Origin: Cryptomeria japonica
Lineage: Eukaryota; Streptophyta; Pinopsida; Cupressales; Cupressaceae
Direction of reading: 5' to 3'
DNA: 64,000 nucleotides
Assembly (NCBI RefSeq): GCF_030272615.1
Contig: NC_081412.1
Span: forward strand, 545,792,202-545,856,201
Positions 1-11,052 of this stretch are shown one piece after another. Position 1 is the stretch's first letter. Each line of letters opens with the position of its first letter. Under the pieces are notes generated by a model. It worked only from the letters and a program-made list of their open reading frames with translations. It did not search any database and was not told the origin of the DNA. The position numbers and the translations under genes are program-made.

Positions 1-1614
1 CATCTTCATGAAACTTTGTAAGCATATCTTCAAAAACCTGGGACTCCTTGAGTGATTGAGCTTCAAACATCTCTTCTAGTTGATCAAATATAATCTCTGG
101 TGATGTCCCATCCTCAAGTGTTGTCTCGGGAGGTCGGAGTTGATGATGGATCACATCACTCACAATAACTTGCTTATCTTGAAAAAAAATTGGCGATGAT
201 TCCATTTGTGCTTCCTCTATAAGATCCTTCAGCGCTCCCTCAAATATCATGAGAGTGAGGACATCTTTAAGCGCCCCCTCGATTTGTTCTTCATACCTGG
301 GCTCACTTATGATGATTCGTAGCTCTTCATTCAATATGTCTACTTGATTGTCCTCTTCAAGGATGCTACTTGAAACCCCTTGTATTTCATTCTCAAGGAT
401 TTCCTTTTGTAGCATAGATGAGAATTCTTCAAGGAATGAGTCATCTTCTTCTTTGATTGCTTGCTCAACACTTGGATCTTCCTTTATCACTACTTGAGCA
501 TTCTCAACTGCTTCTTCATCTTTCGTTTCATGGCATTCTTCTTTAGGTGCAAGGCATGGTGAGCTACTTATTGCAATACGTTGGTCATCACGTGAACTTG
601 TATCATCAACTTGCAATTGGCTTCCTTCATTGTCTGGTGGGTAATAATATCTTGTTCTTCTGAATCCAGCTGCGAGATGTGCACCCCAGGATTTGTTCAC
701 GATGCACTCTTGTTTGGATAAGGCTGGCATTCCAAATTGATATTTGACTTGGTTGATGGCCATCTCACACAATGAGCAAGTAAATTCAGAATGAGGTGCG
801 TTATGAATCCTACACCATAATGGTAGAAATATGCTTTCTAAATGCATTTCACCATTCAAAATAAGCCGACTCTTGATCATCCATAAGAAGCTTAAAAGAG
901 GATCTTTGTTTTGTGGGATGCTGAAACTGCTTTCTTTTGCCTATGGTCTGGGAACATCCCAAAAGAAGATCTTTCCCTGTGCTGCCGATTCCATCCTTGT
1001 TAAGTATTTCAAGCAATGCATTTCATCATGTTTATCTGTCTCGTGGATTCTACACTGCCTTGATCTTGCAAACTTGGACAATCTCTGCAGATACAGCTGT
1101 ATGTTCAATTTCCACCAAAGCTGAGGAATATCAACTTGTTGCTCATCAAGAGACTGTTGTGGCTCCATTGAGAGATATTTCTCTTTGATTTTTTGATTTT
1201 CTGCTTTTCACTTTTTTTGATTTTTTGGTTTTTACTTTTTTTTTGGATTTTTTGTTTTGATACTTTTTAAAATTTTTTTCTGGAATAAGAGAGATCTTGA
1301 ATATCTCAGATTCAACTCAAAAGCTCAACTGGTTCTAGCTTGCTTCCTTCTTTTCGCAAGTCCAACTGATGACCCAGCAATCACCTCCTTTCTTTGTACC
1401 AACTCTACTGAGCATTGAGAAAAGGCTCTCCACTGATCTTCCTTGGATTCAAGAGTTCGCATTCGCCTTCATGCCATCCTTTCTGCTTCAATTCTGTTGA
1501 GCGTGAAAGAGGGGGTAAAAGTTCTGGATAACTCCTCTAAATATGACTTAATAAAATCTGGATTTCAGTTGCTTAAGTGTTCATCGCGATCAACCCTCCT
1601 TCTAGCACCAATTC
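1..1614 (-). pseudogene. Gypsy-type element gag-like region (left part, partial)
   Basis: On the minus strand a stop-free frame runs from about position 900 off the left edge. It is strongly acidic and contains a Cys/His segment (WCRIHNAPHSEFTCSLC) near 790 that recalls the short zinc-knuckle-like motif of some plant gag proteins. Upstream (941-1,614) the frame is broken by stops. It continues the gag N-terminus at 10,142-10,431, the two parts being separated by the solo LTR 1,615-10,141. The element's 5' LTR appears to start at 10,483. Assignment to a retroelement rests on this context, and the exact protein family is uncertain. Confidence 0.55.
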
Positions 1615-2617
1615 TATTGATGTGTTTTTCATTCACATGCGAACACAGAATAAAATACCAAGGTATCTTATCCTCTCTTGAACAAAGTTTCCTCGAATGC
1701 TGAAGATTTCGCCTAAGGATCAATCGAGGCAACTCCAAGGTTCTTGTATGTAGGGTCTCTACGTGTGGATAAGCTCATGTGGTATGATGTGATTATGCTG
1801 GAATCACAAGGGGACTTACGTTTGTTTGCTTGAGCGTTTAATTAGCTGGAACTCGAGTCCTAACTACTCACCAAGAGATAAGGAAATATCAAAAGCATAA
1901 GGTTCAGAGGATCTATTCTAGTATCTAGAATGCAAGAAGATAGATGAATGACTAGGTGGAGTCCTACTGGGTTGGGTCTCACCATCAGGTTGAACAATCG
2001 GACACCAACTTAGTGCAATCTTCCAAGGGATGCCTCAAATATTTTCAAATCGTTACACCATCAGACACTGATCACCATTCAAGTTAATGCATGAACAATA
2101 GACGTGTAACGACTCTAGATTAAGCTCACTCTATGCTAGTTGACCACGCAGGGCGCACTTACAGTCAACAAGAGGCTAGTGGTTTGGACTAGGCATATTC
2201 CACGCGAGTGCATTCGATAACTTCCCTCATTCAATCTAATTAACCATCATCTAAAATGAAGATTCAACAAGAGACCATGCATATTGCAAAGAAACAACAA
2301 ATTTCACCATAACTTCAATGAAAATGGAGTTCATTTACAATTTAGGCAACAATTTCTTGCCTTTTCCTCCTATTCTATTCTAGTTGCTATTCTATTTTAG
2401 TGACTATTCACTATTGACTAATTTCTAACTATTCACTATTCTCTATTAGCCAACTATTAACCTTTACAAATGAAGAGCAAGAGCTTTATATAGAGAATTT
2501 TCACAAAATGATTCCCCTTATTTGCCTTCAACTTTATAATGTCCACTTTCTAGCATTCAAAGCATGATGTTGTTGTTAGCCTATTTCCCCATTGTCTCGT
2601 AGGCTAACCAAGACATT

Positions 2618-3274
2618 TGACATAGCCATAACCTGGAGGATCCTCAAAAAGGATAGGCCAGGTCATGCAGCAAGAGTAACACAACATAAGCAACAACATA
2701 GATATAGAAAATGGATAATCAAACATCCGCATCATCATATATTCATTATAGAACATTCAGTTACATGCAGGCTCACATGCCCAGTTGCAGATTACATCCT
2801 AGAATACAATTTATTTGGACCTCCAAGAAGTATCCGAATTATCAATTATGAATGTAGATCATCCTACTACTTGCTTATATCTCCAAGATCACATACAACC
2901 ACATATATATATATTCGGCCAAGGGCCCAACAACATCTTGCAAGGTGCCGAATAGATCCGCAAGCCAAGAAATCGCTCCGCACGAGAAGAAATATCCAAT
3001 ATAGACAATAAGCTCAAAATTGCTTCGGAACCAAGAAACAGGCACTCCGGAAGGAATATCTCACCGAAAAAGAATCCAAATGAATTGGAAAACTGGAACA
3101 AAGAACACAAACACGCCAGGAAACGGAAACCAAAAATCTGATCCGCAATGAAAAAGGAACAATTACCAGAAAATGCTGAAAGTAACACAGAAATTGCAAC
3201 AAGAAAACAACTAAAAGCAAATATTTTTTTGGTTGATGCAAGTTTTCTCATGGGATGGGGATGCTCCTGCATCA
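2618..3274 (-). repeat. 3' LTR of the gag-protease element
   Basis: The LTR is 657 bp and aligns along its length with 5,325-6,124, but lacks about 143 bp present there (roughly 5,628-5,770) after the catatatata tract. Confidence 0.88.
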
Positions 3275-3312
3275 GACACCCTAGGTAGAAAAGATGTTCC
3301 ATGAGAGGCAAC

Positions 3313-4119
3313 TCATGAACATCGAAAAGGATTCGGGATATAGACCTCATCCTCATTTCTGATCCAAGTGTCCTCTTTGTCTGCAAACTTCTTCCTAACC
3401 TCTTCCGGAACCTCAGCCTGATTCTCTAACTTCTGTTTTTCTTTATCTCCCTTTACTTGCTTCATACTTGCACACTGTCTTTGACTGTTGCTCTCTTCCT
3501 TTTGCAACTCTAATTTATTTCTGCCACAATATTTCATCCGGTCTGCCACCATCACCTTAATCTTACTGCCATTCGGTACCACCTTGCTATCAGACCTATC
3601 CACTAGATCCTTCTGCAAGTCCATGCCACCATCCAGTGTATCCTCTGCAACTTGCTTCTCGACACTGCAACTCTTCACAAGACTCAAAATTTTCACTGCC
3701 TTCTCTTTCTTCTTCAAAGAAGCCAAAGTGAACTTCTGCCCATCCTTCTCAATAGTGACCAGGTTCCTTCTACAATCATAAATAGCTTTTCTATCAAACT
3801 GCCAAGGTCTACCCAACAAAACATGACAAGCACTCATAGGCACAACATCATATAAGACCTCATCCCTAAAAGGTCCAATATTAAAATTCACCAAACACTT
3901 CTCTTTCACTTCTATCTTCTGATCATCTTGTAACCAACTCATCATCTTCAAACCAAGCTTCACTACCATCTCCTCTGATACCAAATTATCAGTACTTCCT
4001 GTATCCACAATAACCTTACAACACTTACCACCTGATTTGCAAACAATCCGGAAAAGATTCTTTTGCTGAGTAGGTTTGGTATCTTCACTATTCTGCTCCA
4101 TTAAGACTCTTTTGAACAA
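3313..4119 (-). pseudogene. Retroviral-type aspartic protease region
   Basis: A 268-codon frame contains the protease active-site motif VDTGSTDNLV, preceded by a Cys-containing strand (GGKCCKVIVD) and followed by VLLGRPWQFD, the ILGRPW-like segment typical of plant Ty3/Gypsy proteases. The remainder is Lys/Glu-rich and ends at the 3' LTR without entering a reverse transcriptase. The protease would mature Gag in the virus-like particle. Confidence 0.8.
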
Positions 4120-4169
4120 AAGGGACTCTCCCTATTCTGGTTTTAACACATTCTCTCCGGTAACTCTAG

Positions 4170-5158
4170 CTTCCTAATCCTCATTTGCTATGCAATTCTT
4201 TGCCATTCCTTGCTTACACTCAAAAGATCTATGTCTGGTTTCTCCACACTTAAAACATCTACCTAAAACTTCTCTACTGCTATTGCCACTACCTTTTCTC
4301 TAAATCTTTTGATCCGGTTCTTTACTCCACTTAGATTTTGGTTCTTCTTCAACCTTCTGCTTCTCTATACTGCCATTCACTTGCCCCTTATATCTCTCCT
4401 TTCCTCTAGGGTTATTCTTTTGTCTCCTTTTCACTTTATCTTCAGCCTTCAAAGCATATTGATAAACCTCATCAACTGTAGAAATCTTCAGCATACTCAT
4501 CTCATCTTGGATGTTAAATCGGAGTCCATTTATGTATCTAGCCACCTTCTCCCTACCCATCTCTTGGTGTTTGGATGTGATCATCACCTTGTAGAATTCT
4601 TCATTGTATTCCTTCACACTCATGTCCTCCTGCTTCAGGTTCTGCAACTTTTTGATCAACTCCAACTCATAGTCGCCTGGAATGAATTTAGCCTTCAATC
4701 TTGCAACCATTTGCCTCCATCGGGTGATTTTCATCTCACCATTCTCCACTCTCTCTCTGCAATTCGTTCCACCATAAAGTAGCATGCCCTTTCAACTTAG
4801 TTTGTGCTAGATGGACTCTCTATGGGTCCTTAACATCTTCAAACTCGAAGTAGTCCTCCAACTCTTTGATCTAGTCTATTAGGTCTTCCAAATTCAACGA
4901 ACCCGAAAAGTTTGATACCTCAACTTTATGAACTTTGCTTACTTGCGCCACCGCCCTAAGAAATCTTTCTTCTCCTTCATTTGTCGGTCTCTCAGCTTCT
5001 TCAGCCTCAAGCTCTTCTCCCACCTCTTCAAACTCATCCTTCCATTCTGGATTCCTCCGCAAACCAGCCAACGCGTTTCGGATCTCATTCCTCATCTCAT
5101 TCTTGAAATCCTCCATCATCTGCTCTACCCTTTGAGGGTTCATCCTTCTTGGAAGCAT
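4170..5158 (-). pseudogene. Gypsy gag with CCHC zinc knuckle, broken
   Basis: Two frames (5,158-4,871 and 4,785-4,300) form one retrotransposon gag domain. The first starts MLPRRMNPQRVEQMMEDF and is acidic. The second contains WRQMVARLKAKFIPGDYE and MSVKEYNEEFYK, the classical plant Ty3/Gypsy gag core. In-frame TAG codons between them (near 4,870 and 4,825) break the protein. A zinc knuckle CFKCGETRHRSFEC (C-x2-C-x4-H-x4-C) follows near 4,210-4,260. Gag would form the particle and bind RNA. Confidence 0.85.
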
Positions 5159-5300
5159 CTCCTCCTTTTCTCCAGTGCAACTGCCTCAACTCGGTGATCT
5201 GACTACAAGGTTTCAATTGCCTCTCCGTTGGCGATCTATTGAACACACAAGCAGCCTGCCTTAAATCAGCGATCTGTTCACCCAAAGGAATGCCTCAAGG

Positions 5301-5322
5301 TTCACAACCTGCTTTGATACCA
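5301..5322 (-). other. Primer-binding site of the gag-protease element
   Basis: On the minus strand, two to three bases after the LTR end GTCA, the sequence reads TGGTATCAAAGCAGGTT. This matches the plant tRNA-iMet 3'-end complement (TGGTATCAGAGC) with one mismatch. Confidence 0.8.
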
Positions 5323-5324
5323 TC

Positions 5325-6124
5325 TGACGTAGCCATAACTAGAAGGATCCTCAAAAAGGACAGTCCAGGTCATGCAGCAAGAGTAACACAACAAAAGCAA
5401 AAACACAGATCATAGAAAATGGATAATCAGACATCCACATCATCATATATTCATTATAGAACATCCGGTAACATCTGATTACATTCAGGCTCACATGCCC
5501 AGTTGCAGACTACATCCCAAAATACAATTCATTCGGACCTCCAAGAAGTATTCGAATTATCAATTATGAATCTAGATCATCCTACTACTTCCTTATATCT
5601 CCAAGATCACATACAACCACATATATATACCTTCCGGAACACCTCCAGGTTGGCCACAAAAGATTACATTTACCAAGGAAGGAAAATGAAACGTGTAAAA
5701 TAGGTCGGCCCCAAAACGTGAAGATCTCATCCACCAAGAACAAACGTGAAGTGCGGACCACCAAGGAAGGTCGGCCAAGGGCCCAACAACATCTTGCAAG
5801 GCGTCGAATAAATCCCTAAGCCAAAAAATCACTTCGTACGAGAAGAAATCTCCAACATAGACGATAAGCTCAAAACTGCTCCAGAACCAAGAAGCAAACA
5901 CTCCGGAAGGAATATCCCACCGAAAAAGAATCCAAATGAACTGGAAAACTGGAACAAGGAACACGAACATGCTAGGAAACCAGAAATTTGATTCGCAACG
6001 AAAAATGAACAACTACCAGAAAATGCTAAAAGTAACATAGAAACTGCAACAAGAACACAACTAGAAGCAAATATTTTTTTGGTTGATGCAAGATTGCTCA
6101 TAGACCGGGGATGCTCTTGCATCA
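5325..6124 (-). repeat. 5' LTR of the gag-protease element
   Basis: The LTR is 800 bp, the longer copy of the pair. In minus sense it begins TGATGCAAGAGC and ends GGCTACGTCA. Confidence 0.88.
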
Positions 6125-6129
6125 ACATT

Positions 6130-7935
6130 AAAGGGACTTAGAGACCATTTGGCCTAGACAATTTCAGTTGTAGGTCTTTTTGAGGGGTTTTGAGGCAATT
6201 TTGGGCATACTTACTATTTATAGTATGGCTGGACATCCAGTGGCAGCGACATGTCGATGGTAATTGTTTAAAATCGACAAGAAGATTTATTTATTATTGA
6301 TATGATTTATTGTGCATTGATAAAGCTATTTTATAAAGTTAAATTTAAATATTTAACTTTATTAATGCATAGACTATAGTTTGTGGGAAATATTTAAATA
6401 AAAGAGTCCCCTTTATTTTATAATACATCGGAGACATAAGTTATATAATGGGAGTTATGCTTTATCCCACATTGACAAAACGAAAGAATGTTCTCCTGTG
6501 AGAACATTATAAAAAGAGATGGAAGAGCTTCCATTTAGTATGCTTGGATTGAGATTAATGTTATGTTGTTGGATTTCTTGGAAATCTGATTATCAGGCTT
6601 GGAGGACGAAATCCCTCTTTGCTAGCATTCTCTTCACTGTTGGAAGACACAATCAAAAGGATTAATGGTGTTTTCATCTCAGGGAACAAATTGAGCTAAT
6701 TGGATTTTATGATAGAGAAGGGTAGATTTGTGATTTCGCTACAGTGCCGTGAATAGCGATTTTGCTACAGTGCATGAATAGTGTTTGCAGCAAGTTTAGT
6801 TTGTTCATTGTAAGGGTTTGGTTGTGCAGTAGCTGATGTATTATTGCACATATGCAAGAACTGATTTATTATTGCATACTTCTGAGGTTTAGCAACAGCT
6901 GATGTATTGTTGCTTGGGTATTCATCTTGCTGGTTAGAAGTTTGGGAGGCTGCCATTTCATTTGCAGATCACCACAACACCCAATTCTAGGTTTCTTCCA
7001 TCATATTTTCATATCTATGCATTTTAGTTGTTGAATAGAAGTCTGAATATTTGTCGCAGCCTATAAGGGAATTATATGTGCACATTTACATTGCAAAATC
7101 AGTCTTTAATCAACAAATAAGGAGAGTTAGATTTTCTATATATTTTAGTATGTTTGCCAAGTATTTGACAAAATGCCATGTTGAGTATTAAGCAATTTGA
7201 ATGTTATTACATAGTTGTTCGCAAGTCTATTTCATTGGAAATCAATTTATTGGTGAAATCAGCTTTATTAGTTTGCATACAAAGCATTTGACAATATTCC
7301 TTGAGGTCAATTTCTACAAGCCAAGGTTCAAATCAGCAAGGGGTATTACAAACTTGATCCTAAAACTTTCTCTTAATCAAAATCACCCTCCTAAGAGTAT
7401 TTTGATCAAATGCAATGATCAAAATGGTTGCCAAATTTGCTGCTTGATGCTGTGCCAATCAAAATTGGTTCCCAAAATCTCTGCCTTGAAATGAAATTCG
7501 CCTTCTTGAATTGCAGATCAGAACTTGTTCACTGGCTTGTCTTGAATGATGACTAAATGAATTAGGAATACCCTCCTTATACAGGCGTTTGATGAAAGGA
7601 GGCGTCTTTTCCCCATATATGGGCCGACTTGCATCATAAATAAATTGTTTTATTATTATTTGCTGGGCGCTTCCTTCATATTAGCCAACTTGCATCATAT
7701 AAAAATGTTTTTTTAAACTTTCTATTTGCTAGGCGCTCCTATCCTTATGATAGCTGACTTGAATCTCATGTGCTAAAAAGGAGGGGGTTGACATTTTTCT
7801 TTTGTTTGCATAGCCTAGTCGGCATTCATCCTTTGTTTTGCATTATCAAATCGGTATTTGCATCTTTATTAGCACAATTTAATTTTGATTTGATAAGTAA
7901 AAATCACTTAAGAAAATCAACATTTTCCCCTCAAT
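6130..7935. other. Unresolved retroelement U3-like DNA
   Basis: No coding region was found. A promoter-like stretch at 6,470-6,540 (tttatcccacatt, then attataaaaagag) resembles one near 18,880-18,930 inside another LTR. A short repeated phrase, gctacagtg...gtgaatag, occurs at 6,738-6,782. This is probably interior LTR or older nested element DNA. Confidence 0.4.
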
Positions 7936-8440
7936 TCGTACCTCTTTCATTTCGTGGATTCTCAACTTGGGAGGGCGGAAATTTTACCTCCATTCGTACC
8001 TTGTTCATTCCACGTTCCATTCGTACCACTTCCAAGTCTTGAAATCTCCAACTTGAAAGGCGGAATTTTTACCTTCATTCGTACCTTGTTCGTTCCATGT
8101 TCCATTCGTGCCACTTCCAAGTCTTGAAATCTCCAACTTGAAGGGCGGAATTTTCACTTTCATTCGTACCTTGTTCGTTCCACGTTCCATTCGTACCACT
8201 TCCAAGTCTTGAAATCTCCAACTTGAAGGGTGAAATTTTCACCTTCATTCGTACCTTGTTCGTTCCACGTTCCATTTGTACCACTTCCAAGTCTTGAAAT
8301 CTCCAACGTGAAGGGCAGAATTTTCACCTTCATTCGTACCTTGTTCATTCCACATTCCATTCGTACCACTTCCAAGTCTTGAAATCTCCAACTTGAAGAG
8401 AGGAATTTTCACCTTCATTCATACCTTGTTCAAATTGCCA
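7936..8440. repeat. 85-bp tandem repeat array in an LTR U3
   Basis: Units start (cattcgtacc) at 7,991, 8,076, 8,161, 8,246, 8,331 and 8,416, exactly 85 bp apart without indels, and are preceded by one shorter divergent unit. The phrase cattcgtacc or its close variant occurs twice per unit. Minus-strand frames through it are shadows of the period, not genes. Confidence 0.95.
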
Positions 8441-9049
8441 TTCCAAGGTTTATTTGCATTAGATGATCAATTGATCAACCTTCAATTTCTTTCATTAAAT
8501 GAATCAATATTTTGAGCTTCATTTGCACAAGATAGGAATCAACATGCTTTCATTTTTCCTCAGTGTCAATTCTCCATTGCTGATTGGTGATTTTGCCTTG
8601 ATGATTTGAAACCCTCTCATTCATATGAATTTGCTCAATTTTGGCTTAAGGTGGTGGCACTTGGAGGATCAATTGCATTTAATCAACTAGGGCGGCCTTT
8701 TAAGGTTTGTTTGGATAAGAACCTTCTTGTATAGCAAATACTTCATCTAGGTCACTCTTTTGGAGCAAATGGATGCCCTTGTCCATTTTCACATCAAAAC
8801 CTAAACTTAACCCAGGACATGAGATTTCACAATTTATCCATCCTTGAAAGCAATTTTGATGACTTCTTTTCTCGTTTTGACCTATGTCAATCCAAAACCC
8901 TAATTCATACCATTTCAAATCCTAAGACTTTCTAACTTGCAAATGAGTTCATTGATCATATCCTAAGGCAAGACTTCTGATTTGGAGTCTAAATTGGACT
9001 ACTAGCCACTTAGTCAATTGACCTATGCTACTGGAAAGCAAAAATAGGG

Positions 9050-9092
9050 GGTCCTCATTTGCAATGGGGCGATGTGTGAAAACGTCACAACA
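9050..9092 (-). repeat. LTR 5'-terminal signature (nested copy)
   Basis: In minus sense it begins TGTTGTGACG at 9,092 and contains the stem-loop arms of the family with one change (aatgAgg). It lies inside the 1,615-10,141 LTR, so a second LTR of the family must end here. Its other end was not located and no matching duplication to the flanking ctatc was found. Confidence 0.7.
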
Positions 9093-9339
9093 CTATCTTC
9101 CTCTAGACTTGACATGTTGATCCTCCTCATTCGCATTTGTGATATTGTCTCATTTGACTTGACTTGAAGTCCTTTTTGCACTTGGTTCCTCATCTTGCAT
9201 ATATTGAATTTCTTCATTATTGTGCTTCACCCTGTATCTACTTGCAATCAGACCTACCAAAGAAATAAAATTTGAATTAAAGAAACAATAATTAATCCCT
9301 TAAATCGATCATATCCTTAAGTGTTTCACTTACGTCTAG

Positions 9340-9850
9340 GCCTAATATCGATATGTATAGGGACAGATCAGTCCCTACTTTTTGCTCAATGCTTGCTAGG
9401 TACTTTGTCTAGCGGAGATTTGATAGGGACAAGGACAAATTGAGTCCCTATTTTTCGTTACCCTGTCCTTATGAATTTCTCTTTGAGTTTAGTCCACATG
9501 ATGAAGAGGGTGGAAAATCAATGTGCATGGGGACCTTTTGATCCATGACTTTCCTTGATTTGTCCCTATGAATTTTTTACTTGGTCTTTTCAATGCCTTG
9601 AAGAGTGGAAATTCAACCTCCATAGGGACAAATTGATCCCTATTTTTGTACAAACTTTTGATGTAACCCCCCTTAGGTGAGTTGATTTTTAGGCTTGGAG
9701 TGGAGAATCGAACCTCATAGGGACAAAATAATCCCCATTTTGCTTAGTGGAGATTTGACTTCCATAGGACTAATGAATTTTCAACATTAATTTCTTCATT
9801 TCAAACCCTCAGGAGTGGAAAATCGATCTCCATAGAGACATTATCTGTCA
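9340..9850. repeat. Diverged repeats with AGGGAC...GTCCCT hairpins
   Basis: Repeated phrases of the type catagggacaaattgatccc recur about every 90-100 bp. The first (near 9,358-9,377) is a perfect inverted repeat, TAGGGAC-6-GTCCCTA; later ones near 9,431, 9,622, 9,717 and 9,826 decay. They lie in the U3 of the 1,615-10,141 LTR. Confidence 0.7.
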
Positions 9851-10141
9851 TCATATAATTCACATTAGCTTGCAACCACTTGGACAACTTAGCATTCTAG
9901 ATGACTTCCTTGCAATTCAACAGCTTTTTGCATTCTTTTATGACATTTCTTGCTTCATGACAACTTTGACAACATTAGTTAATTGACAACTTTAATCTTA
10001 ATATGACACCCTCTCACAAGAAAAGGTTAAAACCAGGAAATTATTGCTAAGAGAAGACAATGTAAGCAAAACATCTACCTAAAAAGCGAAAAAGTGGGGG
10101 TCCCCATTTGCAATGGGGCGATGTGTGAAAACGTCACAACA

Positions 10142-10431
10142 AGTTCCTCCTTTATTGGCTCATCCTCTTGTATAAAGGTAGGCATGAAAGGTCTAGAGTG
10201 TTCATTCTTTTTTGCATCTTGGCTACTTTTCTCTCTCTCCACATGCACCAGATTTCTTCCATTTGCTGTGTTATGAGAAATTTGACTCAAATAAAGATTT
10301 GTGTTTTGTAACTGTCTTAGCATTTCTGCAAACATTTGTTTTGCTACCTCTTCACTTGTTGATTGTGGTTGGTCACTGCCAACCATTATTCCCTTCTGTT
10401 TTTCCAGGTTATGACCACCCTTTCCACCCAT
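10142..10431 (-). pseudogene. Gypsy gag N-terminus, cut by a solo LTR
   Basis: The frame starts near 10,431 and contains STSEEVAKQMFAEMLRQLQN. It runs to the target duplication at 10,142, where the solo LTR interrupts it; the coding sequence resumes at 1,614. The start lies about 50 bp from a primer-binding site, as expected of a gag gene. Confidence 0.6.
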
Positions 10432-10461
10432 ACAACCAACCCAAATAGGTTGCCAAGAATT

Positions 10462-10482
10462 GCAGCTCTGATACTATTGTAA
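10462..10482 (-). other. Primer-binding site of the Gypsy-type element
   Basis: Minus strand, immediately after the LTR end GATGTTACA: ATAGTATCAGAGCTGC, matching TGGTATCAGAGC at 10 of 12 positions. Confidence 0.7.
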
Positions 10483-10900
10483 CATCCCCAAATAGGGATA
10501 ATAGAAAAACAACAATATATCCAAAAATAGGGCACAAAAATTTCTGAAATTTTATTTGCAGATAAAAAATCCTTCAACAAACTCAGATTTACATTCAGAT
10601 TATTGATCTGATTTTCTGCTAATATAAATAAATTTCTGAGTATAGAAAGTTATAGGAAAGCACTCTACTTCTGCCCAGAAATTTCAGAAATGGTTTACAT
10701 TGTTTTTCTTTTATTTTTTTGAGATAAAGATGATTAAAAGTATGCAGGTTTAGTCACAAATACCTCAGAAATGTTTTAAAACCCTAGCCATCCTTGCCAA
10801 AACTCCTAGAAAACAGTGCTAGGTCTGTCCCACTTGTCCTTTCTGTTGCTATCTCCAATGATGCTCAGAAATACGAACTAGAAAACTAGAAGAGGTGAAA
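10483..10900 (-). repeat. Part of the 5' LTR of the Gypsy-type element
   Basis: On the plus strand the boundary reads TGTAACATCCCC, so the LTR ends GGGGATGTTACA in element sense. The right boundary was not found; it must lie before DRM exon A1 (10,956). The stretch is AT-rich. Confidence 0.55.
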
Positions 10901-10955
10901 ATTGACATTAAAGATTCAAAATTTCTCCCTTCAAATACTGATATGTGTTTTTCAG

Positions 10956-11052
10956 GTAAGCTCTTCAAATTCTTCTTGGTTACCAATCAGAAGTCGCTTT
11001 ATTGGTATGGGATACAATTCTTTAGTAGTGGATGAGGCAATCCAGGAAGTAG
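10956..11052 (+). CDS. DRM: DRM exon A1: first half of UBA domain 1
   Basis: The exon is 97 nt, starts in phase 0 after ttttcag and ends one base into a codon before GTATGG. It encodes SRFIGMGYNSLVVDEAIQEV, with the MGY/MGF loop typical of ubiquitin-associated domains. Its length equals that of exons A2 and A3. UBA domains bind ubiquitin or related partners (family knowledge). Confidence 0.88.

Larger units (their letters stand above)
2618..6124 (-). mobile_element. Non-autonomous gag-protease LTR element (TR-GAG-like)
   Basis: It is a complete insertion with identical ACATT duplications at 2,613-2,617 and 6,125-6,129. Its LTRs are 2,618-3,274 (3' LTR) and 5,325-6,124 (5' LTR); minus-strand ends are TGATGC...GTCA. 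A primer-binding site sits next to the 5' LTR. The 2.05-kb interior encodes only gag, a CCHC knuckle and an aspartic protease; no reverse transcriptase, RNase H or integrase is present. It must have relied on another element's enzymes. The coding frames carry nonsense changes, so it is dead. Confidence 0.88.
1615..10141 (-). mobile_element. Solo LTR of the TGTTGTGACG family, with nested insertions
   Basis: Read on the minus strand it starts TGTTGTGACG at 10,141 and ends CATCAATA at 1,615. It is flanked by AATTC (1,610-1,614) and AGTTC (10,142-10,146), a 5-bp duplication with one mismatch. On both sides is the same gag-like coding region. A TATA-like ctatataaagc (minus strand) lies near 2,490. 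The unit is 8.5 kb because a gag-protease element (2,618-6,124) and probably a second LTR ending at 9,092 are nested in it. No PBS or coding region of its own was found. Confidence 0.8.

Noticed and set aside
4309-5197. Plus-strand ORFs opposite the gag region
   Set aside because: They are antisense shadows of the minus-strand gag; the minus strand carries the recognisable gag core, CCHC knuckle and PBS.
8005-8375. Three overlapping ORFs with EVVRMERGTNKVRMKVK-type repeats
   Set aside because: They are shadows of the 85-bp DNA array, shifted by one period each.
10483-10955. Search for the missing first DRM exon here
   Set aside because: No ATG-containing frame with a usable donor in phase 0 was found, and much of the stretch belongs to a Gypsy LTR.
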